Shown piece by piece: positions 42,338 through 51,680 of a stretch of 64,000 bases of DNA (its first letter is position 1; each line of letters starts with the position of its first letter). Origin of the DNA: Petrimonas sulfuriphila (lineage in GTDB: Bacteria; Bacteroidota; Bacteroidia; Bacteroidales; Dysgonomonadaceae). The notes under the pieces were generated by a model that was not told the origin of the DNA, did no database searches, and saw nothing but the letters and a program-made list of their open reading frames with translations. Made by a program: the position numbers and the translations under genes. Location of the stretch: the NCBI RefSeq assembly GCF_051201015.1, contig NZ_JBPEHI010000003.1. The stretch is one strand, 5' to 3'.

Positions 42338-43651
42338 ATGGAAATTTCCGCATTATACGAAATCTATAAAAAACATCCGGTAGTTACTACCGATTCCCGG
42401 GTTTGTCCGCACGATTCTATTTTCTTTGCACTCAAAGGTGAGCGCTTTAACGGCAACCAATTTGCCGAAAGTGCCATTGAAAAAGGCTGTGCTTACGCCG
42501 TTGTGGATGAGTGGGAAAATGACAAACCAGAAAACCCTCGCGTAATTGTGGTGGAAAATGTACTGGAAACTTTGCAAAAGTTGGCCAATTTTCACCGGAA
42601 GAAGCTAAAGATAACCATTGTGGGTATTACGGGCACAAACGGAAAGACGACCACGAAGGAGTTGATTGCCACCATCCTTTCCAAGGAGTTTAAGGTTGCT
42701 TTTACCCAGGGAAACTTCAATAACCACATCGGTGTGCCTCTCACATTATTGTCGATAAATAAGTCGCACGAAATTGGTGTCATTGAGATGGGCGCCAATC
42801 ATCCAGGCGAAATCCGTGAATTATGTGAGATCGCCGAACCCAATATCGGATTGATCACCAACATCGGAAAAGCCCACATTGAAGGATTCGGGTCGTTGGA
42901 AAATGTAATCAAGACCAAATGCGAACTTTACGATTTTATCCGTGAACACGAAGGCAAGGTGTTTGTGAACAAAGATAATTCAACGTTGAGCGAAAAATCG
43001 GAAGGAATGGACAGGATTTTGTACGGACGTGATAACCCTGGCTTGTTTGTGTCGGGTACATTGTCGGCTGAAACACCATTCTTGCATTTCGATTGGAATT
43101 TTTTTGAACACCCTCACCGTGTGAAAACTCATCTCGTGGGAGAGTATAACCTCGATAATGCCCTGGCTGCTGTAGCCATAGGTAAATATTTTGGCATCAA
43201 TGCCGAGCTTATCAGTAGCGCCCTCGAAGCTTACGAGCCTAAAAACAACCGTTCGCAATTTGAACGTACTCAGCACAACGACCTTATTATTGATGCTTAC
43301 AATGCTAACCCCACAAGCATGAAAGCCATGCTTGAATTTTTCTCAAAAATCAAATCCGATTTACCTAAGGCGGTCATTTTGGGTGAGATGAAAGAATTGG
43401 GACCTATAGCCGAAGTTGAACACAGGAAAATGTTGGACTATCTGCACGGGCAGTCATTCGATAAAATTTACCTGGTTGGTTCTGTATTTACCGACGGAGT
43501 AACTGGGAGCATCACAATGAAAAATACGTTCGTTTTTGAGCGAGTGGAACAATTGATTGAGGAGTTGGAACGACATCCTTTAGCCGGGTATTATGTCCTG
43601 CTAAAAGGGTCACACTCGGTCCAACTGGAGAAAGTTATACCATTTTTGTAA
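42338..43651 (+). CDS. murF: UDP-N-acetylmuramoyl-tripeptide--D-alanyl-D-alanine ligase
   Basis: 437 residues from the ATG at 42338 (MEISALYEIYKKHPVVTTDSR); longer readings overlap the previous gene. Last cytoplasmic step of the UDP-MurNAc-pentapeptide. N-terminal domain with TTDSRVCPHDSIFFALKGERFNG, P-loop GITGTNGKTTTKELIATIL (about 103-121), ENGANHPGE-type motif here as IEMGANHPGEIRELCE, NNHIGVPLTLL, and the C-terminal YNANPTSMKAMLEFF with LGEMKELG. All motifs are intact. Three genes after it run on the same strand. Confidence 0.95.
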   Translation: MEISALYEIYKKHPVVTTDSRVCPHDSIFFALKGERFNGNQFAESAIEKGCAYAVVDEWENDKPENPRVIVVENVLETLQKLANFHRKKLKITIVGITGTNGKTTTKELIATILSKEFKVAFTQGNFNNHIGVPLTLLSINKSHEIGVIEMGANHPGEIRELCEIAEPNIGLITNIGKAHIEGFGSLENVIKTKCELYDFIREHEGKVFVNKDNSTLSEKSEGMDRILYGRDNPGLFVSGTLSAETPFLHFDWNFFEHPHRVKTHLVGEYNLDNALAAVAIGKYFGINAELISSALEAYEPKNNRSQFERTQHNDLIIDAYNANPTSMKAMLEFFSKIKSDLPKAVILGEMKELGPIAEVEHRKMLDYLHGQSFDKIYLVGSVFTDGVTGSITMKNTFVFERVEQLIEELERHPLAGYYVLLKGSHSVQLEKVIPFL

Positions 43652-43673
43652 ATTTGTAAAGAAGAAACACGAC

Positions 43674-44516
43674 ATGATACACTACCTACAATGCAACAAC
43701 TGCGGCAATCGTAACGAGATGAAATCGGAATATGTGGTATTCTGTACATCGTGCGGACAGAAGCTCGACAATAATTTCACCCAATGGCAGCGAAGAAATC
43801 CCGGCGGAACATTTGAAGATTTTAAACGAAACGCCTGTTTCACAGAAGATCAATTGCCACCCGCAATACCGATAAAGAAAGGCAAGATACTCAAATCGAG
43901 ATCTCTGAAGGAGAAAATTCTTATCGTAGTAATAACCACAATTTTTGCGGCTGTCGGTTCATGGCTTGGTAGTGCGGCTGTCACTGCACTTAAGAACAAC
44001 AAAAAAACCGATGAAAAGGTACTCTCGGAACAATGGGTAAAGAAAACCTACGGAACTTATCAGTTAACTCTTGAAACACCCTGGGAGCTGAAATCTTCGA
44101 CACCACCCCCGTTGCCCGAGAATATAAAAAGAATGCTGGAGAAGATGGAAACATTTGAAACGTCCAATGACAATCAATTTAAGGTAGGGGTGATTGAGGC
44201 AAAATACAATCCAGCCGAGATTGGCGAACTGAATATGCAAGGTGCTGCTGACGGTGCAGTTAACGAAGTTAAGGGTATGCAAGGAGTTACCAACTTCGTA
44301 TATTCAGAAGACAGTTATTCTGTCCGTAACCTTCCCGGATTTATCCAGCGAGGGACATATACCCAGAACGGATATCACATTGCTTTTATAAATATAGGAA
44401 TAGTGAAGGATTTAAATTATTGGCAAGTGATGGTTTTAAGCAGAAGAGACGATAAAGTTGCAGAACAGGCAGCAGAAAGAATTATCCAATCCATACAAAT
44501 CAATTATCCGTCTTAG
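43674..44516 (+). CDS. Zinc-ribbon membrane protein of unknown function
   Basis: 280 residues. The N-terminus is a zinc ribbon (CNNCGNRNEMKSEYVVFCTSCG, two CxxC knuckles, residues 7-28). One membrane helix follows (ILIVVITTIFAAVGSWLGSAAVTAL, about 80-105), then an outer domain of about 170 residues with YGTYQLTLETPWELKSS, VIEAKYNPAEIGELNMQGAADGAV and INIGIVKDLNYWQVMVLSRRDD. The outer part resembles small stress- or lipid-related beta domains but I cannot name it. It lies 22 bp after murF and 45 bp before the next membrane protein. Confidence 0.75.
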   Translation: MIHYLQCNNCGNRNEMKSEYVVFCTSCGQKLDNNFTQWQRRNPGGTFEDFKRNACFTEDQLPPAIPIKKGKILKSRSLKEKILIVVITTIFAAVGSWLGSAAVTALKNNKKTDEKVLSEQWVKKTYGTYQLTLETPWELKSSTPPPLPENIKRMLEKMETFETSNDNQFKVGVIEAKYNPAEIGELNMQGAADGAVNEVKGMQGVTNFVYSEDSYSVRNLPGFIQRGTYTQNGYHIAFINIGIVKDLNYWQVMVLSRRDDKVAEQAAERIIQSIQINYPS

Positions 44517-44561
44517 CGGATTAAAACAATAAAGAGCATATTTTTAAAAAAAATCGATATT

Positions 44562-45119
44562 ATGAAATCATTAATTGTTGCAGCATTAATCCTTTTCGGA
44601 TGCTTTTCTTTTAATGCGCATGCGCAAACCTACAAAATCAACAAACAAAAATACGATTATAAAATGTACATGCCACAACCCGGAGATCCGAATAATCCCG
44701 CGGTTATGGGGCTTGCCTCTTTCTTTATTCCGGGATTAGGACAGATGCTTAGTGGGGAAACAGGTCGTGGCCTTGCTTTTTTAGGAGGTTCAATAGCTCT
44801 GTCAGGCATTACTGTTGCCGGAGCATTAATGTCGTACGATGAAGTTACAACCTACAACCAGTTTGGATCTTTCACGGAGTATGAAACAAACCCTGCCGGT
44901 GTGGCGATAATGCTTACCGGGTTGGCTGCTACCATCGCGCTCGATGTATGGGCTATTGTCGATGCGGTAAGGGTGGCAAAAGTAAACAATATGTATATTC
45001 AGGATCTTCGCGGGAACTTGAGTTCTGTAAAAGTCGAATTGAATCCTTTTATTGATACGCACAACTATCTGGGACAGGCCAACACTTCTGCCGGCTTGTC
45101 GCTGAAAGTTACGTTTTGA
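44562..45119 (+). CDS. Small exported membrane protein with FxPGLGQ motif
   Basis: 185 residues with a signal peptide (MKSLIVAALILFGCFSFNAHA), then PAVMGLASFFIPGLGQMLSGETGRGLAFLGGS, the motif shared by TM2-like and related small membrane proteins. Two or three hydrophobic segments follow (IALSGITVAGALM, GVAIMLTGLAATIALDVWAIVDAV). The ending LNPFIDTHNYLGQANTSAGLSLKVTF looks like an outer-membrane strand. Function unknown. It converges with the metallophosphoesterase gene, 3 bp apart. Confidence 0.72.
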   Translation: MKSLIVAALILFGCFSFNAHAQTYKINKQKYDYKMYMPQPGDPNNPAVMGLASFFIPGLGQMLSGETGRGLAFLGGSIALSGITVAGALMSYDEVTTYNQFGSFTEYETNPAGVAIMLTGLAATIALDVWAIVDAVRVAKVNNMYIQDLRGNLSSVKVELNPFIDTHNYLGQANTSAGLSLKVTF

Positions 45120-45122
45120 AAC

Positions 45123-46256
45123 TTACTTCTCAAATTTCACATTCAATACCACTACTTCCGAAACCGTGCCTATGCGGTATTGCGGGCCAGCTAATCCCAG
45201 TCCCGAGGTTACATAGATATGTGTGTTCCCTTTCCGGGCATACCCGTATGCCACTTCAAAAACCAAGCGTGTGGCAATATTTCCGGGAAAAGCCTGTCCG
45301 TGGTGGGTGTGTCCGTATAGCGCAATGTCGGCTCCGGCATTGACCTCTTCGTCAAGGTCGTTGGGGCTGTGGTTCAGGACGATGACCGGTTTTGATACAT
45401 TCACGTTTTGCCGGTTCAAAATTTCGGATAAAGGCAACCGGTCGGAGAACACAAAATCTTCACGTCCAACCACATAAAAAGCGCTGTCAATCAGGACAGC
45501 CGAATCGCGCAGCATTTTTATGCCCGCATCGTTCAACCATTGTATTTTTCGTTCGGCTTCGTAACGGTATTCATGGTTGCCCGTGCAGGAATATACGCCC
45601 AGAGGCGCCTGCAGCCGCCGGAGTTCCTCGTCCATCCTTTGTCCCTGAACGGGTTCGATGCTAGAGTCGAGGATATCCCCCACAAAAAGGATCAAATCGG
45701 GTTCCTGCTCCATGATTAAATCCACCATTCTTTGTGCGTCATCCCGGTTGATCAGGTATCCCAAATGTAAGTCGCCAACCATCGCAATCCTCACGGAGTC
45801 CATTTTTCCAGCTGATTTACCAACCTGTATATCCACCTGTCGTACCTCTGGATGGTTAAATTTGTAATTGCCATAAGACAACGTGAGTATTACCACTGCA
45901 AAGGAGGAGAGAAAGAGGGTGAGTTTCATCTTTGCTGGCTGGTTCAATAATTCTTTGGGACGGGTGAGTTTTTTCCGAGACGCCAGGTACAGAAAGTCAC
46001 CTATCAATACCAGGCCCCCCAGGTATAGCAGGAAAAGCATCCAGCTGGTCCCCATCATGCGGATGGGATGGATAATTTCAGGAGGGAGATGGCGGTAGAA
46101 TGCAAATCCCGTAAGATACACCAAAAGTTCGAAGGCGAAAATAACCATCCAAAAAGTCCGGAGGAGTTTTTTCGTTTTAAAAACATCCCAACCCTTCAGG
46201 AAAACAAGGATGTTGAGCGTGAAATGTATAATGAGTGCGACGATAAGTGAACGCAT
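45123..46256 (-). CDS. Membrane-anchored calcineurin-type metallophosphoesterase (copy 2)
   Basis: 377 residues. About four membrane helices (1-130) precede a metallophosphatase domain with all five motifs: VGDLHLGYLIN (about 165), LFVGDILDSS (about 195), CTGNHEYRYEAE (GNHE, about 225), VLNHSPNDL (about 292) and LYGHTHHGQAFP (GHxH, about 310). YkuE-like proteins of this build act on UDP-diacylglucosamine-type lipids or other phosphoesters; the substrate here is open. It is a paralogue of the gene just upstream, 15 bp away, sharing layout and the ending GLGLAGPQYRIGTVSE. Confidence 0.9.
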   Translation of the reverse strand: MRSLIVALIIHFTLNILVFLKGWDVFKTKKLLRTFWMVIFAFELLVYLTGFAFYRHLPPEIIHPIRMMGTSWMLFLLYLGGLVLIGDFLYLASRKKLTRPKELLNQPAKMKLTLFLSSFAVVILTLSYGNYKFNHPEVRQVDIQVGKSAGKMDSVRIAMVGDLHLGYLINRDDAQRMVDLIMEQEPDLILFVGDILDSSIEPVQGQRMDEELRRLQAPLGVYSCTGNHEYRYEAERKIQWLNDAGIKMLRDSAVLIDSAFYVVGREDFVFSDRLPLSEILNRQNVNVSKPVIVLNHSPNDLDEEVNAGADIALYGHTHHGQAFPGNIATRLVFEVAYGYARKGNTHIYVTSGLGLAGPQYRIGTVSEVVVLNVKFEK

Positions 46257-46271
46257 AAAAAAGTAAACAAT

Positions 46272-47384
46272 TTAATTCTCCAAATCCAGTACCAGGTACT
46301 CCGAGCGGGTGCCAATGCGGAACTTTCCGCCCCAAATGCCCAAGCCTGAAGAAACGTAGAAATGGGTATTCTTCTTTTGAATATACCCTTGAGAGAGTTC
46401 GAAAATTTTATCTGTTATCAACGAAGCTGGAAAGACCTGTCCCCGATGTGTATGTCCGGAGAACTGAAAATCGATTCCTTCCCGCACTGCCTCATCCAGA
46501 TAGTAAGGCTGATGATTGAGCAGGATAGAAAAAGTCCGGTTGTCACTGTTTTTTATCAGTTCCGGCAATGTCTTTCGGTTCTTCCGGGAATGATCTTCTC
46601 GTCCGATGATTGTTAACCCATTCGTTTGAAGCACGGAGTCACGCAATAGCGTGATTCCCGACCGGGTGTAAAAATCTGCACTGTTTTTAATACCCGAGAT
46701 GTATTCGTGATTACCGGTACAGGCATAGACTCCCAAGGGTGCTTTAATTTTCAGCAATTCCCTGTCGAGCGAATGCATCCATACGGGTCGCAACTGGTTG
46801 TCAACCAAGTCTCCGCCAATAATAACCATGTCTGGATTTTCAGCATTGATCATCTCCACCCATCTGCTCAGCTCTTTCTTTGAAATGGTGTATCCCAGGT
46901 GTAAATCGCTGATACCGACAATTCTCATCGGTTTATCGATTTTTTCGGTTTTGATGGTTATGTGAGAACGTTTTTTGTTGTGATATTGCCAGTTACCGTA
47001 CAAAAGTATCAACGCCGTAAGCCCCAAACCTGTAACGGCAGTTAGCGCGTTGTGATGAAAAATGCCACGAACAGTTTCTTTGTCGGCAATAGGTGCAACC
47101 CAGTTGATGATCCTGAATAAATCGACAAAGAGAATGAGCATGAAAACATACAGGAAGGCGATCATCCATGATGTCCCGAACCGATAGAAGAAGCCGGCAG
47201 TTCCCACAGGCATAGCCTCGCCAAACCGGAAAAAAATAAGCAGGCTGGCAAATCCAAGCAGAAAAATACCCATTACGACAATTCTGACCCACGCATTTGC
47301 CGGAATAAGCTGGTATATCCTGATAGCTGCATATACGTTGGCCGTTACATAGAAAAAGAGTATGGTTAGAAAAAATGATTTCAT
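46272..47384 (-). CDS. Membrane-anchored calcineurin-type metallophosphoesterase (copy 1)
   Basis: 370 residues, with the same plan as the following gene: four N-terminal membrane helices, then VGISDLHLGYTIS, IIGGDLVDNQLRP, ACTGNHEYISGIK, ILLNHQPYYLDE and FSGHTHRGQVFPA, and the end VSSGLGIWGGKFRIGTRSE. Metal-binding residues are complete. Tandem paralogues usually mean duplication followed by specialisation (inference). It follows the split LysO genes by 6 bp, in an apparent four-gene operon. Confidence 0.9.
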   Translation of the reverse strand: MKSFFLTILFFYVTANVYAAIRIYQLIPANAWVRIVVMGIFLLGFASLLIFFRFGEAMPVGTAGFFYRFGTSWMIAFLYVFMLILFVDLFRIINWVAPIADKETVRGIFHHNALTAVTGLGLTALILLYGNWQYHNKKRSHITIKTEKIDKPMRIVGISDLHLGYTISKKELSRWVEMINAENPDMVIIGGDLVDNQLRPVWMHSLDRELLKIKAPLGVYACTGNHEYISGIKNSADFYTRSGITLLRDSVLQTNGLTIIGREDHSRKNRKTLPELIKNSDNRTFSILLNHQPYYLDEAVREGIDFQFSGHTHRGQVFPASLITDKIFELSQGYIQKKNTHFYVSSGLGIWGGKFRIGTRSEYLVLDLEN

Positions 47385-47390
47385 TATCTT

Positions 47391-47993
47391 TTACAAGGTA
47401 AGGAAAAAACTGACCCACAAAGGTACGGAAAAATCGATGACCATTCCGTGGAAAAGTGCCACAACCACATAGTCGGATCCCGAATATTTGGTGATCATGG
47501 GTAAGGTTGTGTCCATGGTGGTCGCACCACCGGCGCAAATAGGGGATAGTTTTCCGAAATATTTTACCAGCCACGGCGTAAAAACCAGGACAATAAACTC
47601 ACGCATGATGTTAGCCAACAAGGCTACCGTACCCAGTTCAGCTCCACGAAACTCGGAGATGAGGATGCTCGATAGCGAATAGTATGCAAATCCAGCCCCT
47701 ACACTCAGGCAATCGATCAAGCTCCTTTCCGGGAGCAAAAGGCTCGTTAGTGCAGCTCCTGCAAACGTTCCAACGGTGGTGGCAACGGGTACTAGGGCGA
47801 TCTTGAACCCGAATCGCTTCACGGCCGTAAACATGTTTTTGCCGGAACCTATCTGTACCCCAACAAAAAATAACAGTCCGTAAAGAATCCATTTCGAGAT
47901 ATCGTCTTTCAGCAACACGTCGGGGATGTGTCCCCAAAGAGCAAGAATGACACCCAGGGCAAAAAGCAGAAGATAGATAAGGGATTGCTTCAT
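47391..47993 (-). CDS. LysO-family amino-acid exporter, C-terminal part
   Basis: 200 residues, hydrophobic, with about six membrane segments. The segments LFFVGVQIGSGKN, SVGAGFAYYSLSSILISEF, GTVALLANIMREFIVLVFTPWLVKYFG, CAGGATTMDTTLPMITKYSG and VALFHGMVIDFSVPLWVSFFL match the core of LysO (YbjE), the lysine exporter of E. coli, which is a single chain of about 300 residues. Here the start overlaps the stop of the preceding gene by 4 bp (ATGA), so the two halves should be made together. Lysine as substrate is inferred from the family. Confidence 0.87.
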   Translation of the reverse strand: MKQSLIYLLLFALGVILALWGHIPDVLLKDDISKWILYGLLFFVGVQIGSGKNMFTAVKRFGFKIALVPVATTVGTFAGAALTSLLLPERSLIDCLSVGAGFAYYSLSSILISEFRGAELGTVALLANIMREFIVLVFTPWLVKYFGKLSPICAGGATTMDTTLPMITKYSGSDYVVVALFHGMVIDFSVPLWVSFFLTL

Positions 47994-48271
47994 GAATTTT
48001 TACCCTTTCTTCTGAAAAACGTCGAGTACACCAGCCAGGCACAGAGAACAGTTCCCACAGTCGCCCCGAAACTAATGATCAATGCGTCAAGGCCGATGGT
48101 ACTGAAATTTGTCACTACTTGTTCATTTGCACCTACCGAAACGCCCAGGAAAAACAACAGCAACATAATGATCAGGCTTATAACGGATCCCACATGCTTC
48201 ACTTGCGGGAGTTTTCTGGCAAAATATCCCACGACAATGCCCGATAGTATGATGAGGATAATGTTGAGCAT
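47990..48271 (-). CDS. LysO-family amino-acid exporter, N-terminal part
   Basis: 93 residues from the ATG at 48271 (MLNIILIILSGIVVGYFARKL). A -7 box at 48292-48299 rules out the longer in-frame start at 48325. Three membrane segments: the first at the start, SVISLIIMLLLFFLGVSVGA, and GLDALIISFGATVGTVLCAWLVYSTFF. The segment FFLGVSVGANEQVVTNFSTIGLDALIISF parallels FFVGVQIGSGKNMFTAVKRFG in the second half. With the next gene it makes up about 293 residues, the size of one LysO. Possibly a natural split rather than an error, since both parts have clean coupled start and stop codons. Confidence 0.8.
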   Translation of the reverse strand: MLNIILIILSGIVVGYFARKLPQVKHVGSVISLIIMLLLFFLGVSVGANEQVVTNFSTIGLDALIISFGATVGTVLCAWLVYSTFFRRKGKNS

Positions 48272-48291
48272 ACGACTTTTGTTTTTAATTG

Positions 48292-48299
48292 CAAAAGTA
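48292..48299 (-). promoter_or_regulatory. Predicted -7 element of the lysO-metallophosphoesterase operon
   Basis: TACTTTTG on the minus strand, 20 bp before the ATG at 48271. Confidence 0.5.
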
Positions 48300-48494
48300 A
48301 GAATTTTTTTTTCCCCCGTAATCATTGTACAAGATTAACGCTATTAGTGTAAGAAAACCGGACAATATTGCGTCTAAACAGGGTAAGAGCAAGTCCAATG
48401 TTTAAAAATGCAAAAAGAAGCATCAAAGAATACTGCCTTTACTAAATTATCGTAACGGGGGTGCTTTTATAGGTTGCCTCTTGAATTTATTAAC

Positions 48495-48502
48495 TACTTT
48501 TG
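48495..48502 (+). promoter_or_regulatory. Predicted -7 element of the outer-membrane receptor gene
   Basis: TACTTTTG, 23 bp before the ATG at 48526. The upstream in-frame start at 48481 would precede transcription. Confidence 0.5.
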
Positions 48503-48525
48503 CTAAAATTTTAATAAGTACCTTT

Positions 48526-50991
48526 ATGAAACAAACTCTATTATCACTGATTCTCCTGCTAGCTTCCGTTGTGGTCTATGCGGAGGGCACTAATGTGAAA
48601 GGACAACTGGTAAGTGCGAATGATAAACAACCACTCCCTTACGCCACTGTTTCGGTTGCCAGTAAAGCAGTACCACAAAAATCCATCAAAAAGTTTGCTA
48701 CCGACGACAGCGGAAATTTCACCACTACGCTGCAGGCCGGAGACTATATATTCACGTTTCAGTTTGTAGGGATGAATAATTTCAACCGCAGCGTGGAGGT
48801 GAAAAACGGAGAATTGCAGGTCAATCTCGGGCAAATTGAAATGTCGGAAAGCTCTACCGAGTTGTCTGAAATCAGTGTAACCGCACAGCGTCCGTTGGTA
48901 AAGGTGGAAATCGATAAACTTACCTACAGCGCCAAAGACGATCCCGAATCATCTACCTCTAACGTGTTGGATTTGCTTCGTAAGGTACCCCTGGTAACGG
49001 TCGACGGTGAAGATAATATCCAGCTGAAAGGTTCATCAAGCTTTAAGATATACCTGAACGGGAAACCGTCAAACATGATTTCGAACAACCCGTCGCAAGT
49101 GTTGAAAAGCATGCCGGCAAACAGTATAAAGGACGTGGAAGTGATTACCGATCCCGGAGCACGATACGATGCCGAAGGCGTGGGTGGAATCATAAACATC
49201 ATTACCGATAAACGGGTAGACGAAGGCTATTCGGGTTCTGTTGGAGCCAACGGCGATACGTTTGGGGGATATGGTGGCAATGCCTATCTGTCGTTAAAAT
49301 ACGGCAAGTTCGGACTTACCGGAAACGGAAGTTATTTTTACCACAACAGGCCGGAGGCAAAAACATCACTTACCCGAAAAGAAATGGCTCCAAGTCCGGT
49401 AAATGAGTTGACACAGGACGGAACTTCCAAAAACTACGGAGGTGGACTGTTTTACAATACGCAGCTTAGCTACGAGCCTGATACACTGAATCTGTTTAAC
49501 GTTTCTGTCGGACAATTTGGGGGGAAATTTCATTCCAATTCATCACAAGATGTCCTTTCTCAAGGCGCGAGGGATTATTCGTACCTGTTGAATAATAATT
49601 CGATAAACCATTTCGGGTCATTTACACTGACAACCGATTATCAGCGGACTTTTAAAAAGAAAGGCGAGTTACTTACTGTTTCCTACCGTTTTGAGAGGAA
49701 CCCCAACGACAGTGAGTACGAAAGTGAATACAGTCAGGTTGTCAATTATTTTTACCCTAAGGGCTATCGCATGAAGAGCATCAACAATGCCGGAGGTAAA
49801 GAGCACACTGGACAAGTCGATTACGTGAATCCTCTTACCGACAAACACAGCATAGAAGTGGGATTGAAGTATATATTTCGCGATAACTCCAGCCGGGGTG
49901 ACAATACTTTCCTGAATCCGGATGACGGAGGGCAATGGGAAGAGGATAAAAGCCGTAAGAATGACCTCGACCACGAACAACGGATTGCATCGGGATATGC
50001 CGGATACGGATTAAAAGCTGGAAAATTCGGTTTGAAGCTGGGGCTTCGGGGAGAAAACACTGCCCAGAAGATACATTTTATGAGTGTGCAAACCGATACG
50101 GTTGTGCATTCCGATTTCTTCGATATGGTTCCTTCTGCCGCTTTCTCCTATCAGTTGGGAATGACGAAAACCCTGCGGTGGGGTTACAATATGCGGATAT
50201 CACGCCCGGGTATCTGGTACCTGAATCCCTATATAAACGATTCTGATCCCAACAACATCCGTTACGGAAATCCTAACTTGGACGCGGAACAGACCCATAA
50301 TCTTAATATCAATTACGGTTCGTTTTCACAAAAAGTGAACTTCAACGCCACGCTTAGCTATTCGTTTACCCAAAACGCCATCACATCAAGAATATTTATA
50401 GATGAATATCAAGGCCGAGAAGGGGTAACTCACAATACCTACGATAATATCGGGAGAAATCAATCAATAGGGCTTGATGGATATCTTAGTTGGACGCCCA
50501 CACCGGTTATCCGGATGAACGTGAACGGCTCCCTCAGTTATACCGATATTCAAAGCACGGAGAATGCCGGGGTAAGGAACAGCGGATTTTCGGGTCGCGG
50601 TTTCGGAGGGATAACATTCACATTGCCCAAAGACGTGAGGCTGAGTGCAAACGGAGGAATATTTACGAGCAACATACAACTGCAAACCACCCAATCGGCC
50701 TTTTATTTCTATTCGTTCAGCGCCATGAAAAGTTTCTTTAACAAAAAGCTGGATGTTTCCCTTAATACAACCACTCCCTTTCACAAGTACCGCGATTTCA
50801 AGCTGACAACAACGGGTGAAGGATTCGTTCAGAAAATGAATTTTCAAAACCCGATGCGCACTTTCCGCCTGAGCCTGACGTACCGTTTCGGAGACTTGAA
50901 ATCTTCGGTAAGGAAAGTTCAGCGCACCATTACCAACGAGGACGTTTTGCAGGGCGGTAGTTCACAGGAAGGAACCGGTACAGGCTCTTAA
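48526..50991 (+). CDS. TonB-dependent outer-membrane receptor (OMP_b-brl_3 type)
   Basis: 821 residues from the ATG at 48526 with signal peptide MKQTLLSLILLLASVVVYA. A carboxypeptidase-regulatory-like domain (VKGQLVSANDKQPLPYATVSV, about 24-105) is followed by a plug (LDLLRKVPLVTVDGEDNIQLKG with VITDPGARYDAEGVGGIINIIT, about 140-230) and a 22-strand-type barrel of the outer-membrane beta-barrel family common in Bacteroidota. It ends SLTYRFGDLKS plus a 30-residue Gly/Ser/Thr-rich tail. No SusD partner is adjacent, so this is not a SusC; the substrate is unknown. trmD starts 11 bp after its stop. Confidence 0.9.
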   Translation: MKQTLLSLILLLASVVVYAEGTNVKGQLVSANDKQPLPYATVSVASKAVPQKSIKKFATDDSGNFTTTLQAGDYIFTFQFVGMNNFNRSVEVKNGELQVNLGQIEMSESSTELSEISVTAQRPLVKVEIDKLTYSAKDDPESSTSNVLDLLRKVPLVTVDGEDNIQLKGSSSFKIYLNGKPSNMISNNPSQVLKSMPANSIKDVEVITDPGARYDAEGVGGIINIITDKRVDEGYSGSVGANGDTFGGYGGNAYLSLKYGKFGLTGNGSYFYHNRPEAKTSLTRKEMAPSPVNELTQDGTSKNYGGGLFYNTQLSYEPDTLNLFNVSVGQFGGKFHSNSSQDVLSQGARDYSYLLNNNSINHFGSFTLTTDYQRTFKKKGELLTVSYRFERNPNDSEYESEYSQVVNYFYPKGYRMKSINNAGGKEHTGQVDYVNPLTDKHSIEVGLKYIFRDNSSRGDNTFLNPDDGGQWEEDKSRKNDLDHEQRIASGYAGYGLKAGKFGLKLGLRGENTAQKIHFMSVQTDTVVHSDFFDMVPSAAFSYQLGMTKTLRWGYNMRISRPGIWYLNPYINDSDPNNIRYGNPNLDAEQTHNLNINYGSFSQKVNFNATLSYSFTQNAITSRIFIDEYQGREGVTHNTYDNIGRNQSIGLDGYLSWTPTPVIRMNVNGSLSYTDIQSTENAGVRNSGFSGRGFGGITFTLPKDVRLSANGGIFTSNIQLQTTQSAFYFYSFSAMKSFFNKKLDVSLNTTTPFHKYRDFKLTTTGEGFVQKMNFQNPMRTFRLSLTYRFGDLKSSVRKVQRTITNEDVLQGGSSQEGTGTGS

Positions 50992-51002
50992 CCCATAACC
51001 CT

Positions 51003-51680
51003 ATGCGAATCGATATAATTACTGTTTTGCCGGAAATGATAGAAGGAGCGCTTAATTGTTCCATTCTAAAGCGGGCGCAAGATAAAGGACTGGTGCAGTT
51101 CGGCCTGCACAACCTGCGTGATTACACGCTCGACAAGCACCGTCGTGTGGACGATTACCCTTTTGGAGGCGAAGCGGGGATGGTGTTGCAAATCGAACCG
51201 ATAGACCGCTGTATCAGTCACCTGAAATCGCAGCGCGATTACGATGAGGTGATTTTCACTACGCCCGATGGCGAACAGTTTTCGCAAAAAACCGCCAACG
51301 AATTGTCGCTTCTGGAGAACCTTATCATACTTTGCGGGCACTACAAGGGTGTGGATTACCGGGTACGGGAACACCTGGTAACCCGTGAAATATCCATCGG
51401 CGATTTTGTGCTTACCGGAGGGGAACTCGCCGCAGCCATGATTGCCGATGCCGTTGTCCGGGTAATCCCCGGGGCTATTGGTGATGAGCAGTCGGCACTC
51501 TCCGATTCGTTTCAGGACAATTTGCTGGCACCCCCCGTTTATACCCGTCCCGCGGAATACAAGGGCTGGCGTGTACCCGATGTGCTTCTTTCGGGGCACG
51601 AACGTAAAATTGCAGAATGGCGGCTGGAACAGGCGCATGAACGTACAAAACGGTTGCGTCCCGATTTGCTTGGACGTTGA
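51003..51680 (+). CDS. trmD: tRNA (guanine37-N1)-methyltransferase
   Basis: 225 residues, normal length. It methylates G37 of tRNAs with SAM, using the trefoil-knot SPOUT fold. Motifs: MRIDIITVLPEMIEG, DYTLDKHRRVDDYPFGGEAGMVL (about 38-60), LCGHYKGVDYRVREHLV (about 112-128), ISIGDFVLTGGELAAAMIADAVVRVIPG (the knot, about 132-158), and PPVYTRPAEYKGWRVPDVLLSGHE near the end. It may be co-transcribed with the receptor gene just upstream. Confidence 0.97.
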   Translation: MRIDIITVLPEMIEGALNCSILKRAQDKGLVQFGLHNLRDYTLDKHRRVDDYPFGGEAGMVLQIEPIDRCISHLKSQRDYDEVIFTTPDGEQFSQKTANELSLLENLIILCGHYKGVDYRVREHLVTREISIGDFVLTGGELAAAMIADAVVRVIPGAIGDEQSALSDSFQDNLLAPPVYTRPAEYKGWRVPDVLLSGHERKIAEWRLEQAHERTKRLRPDLLGR

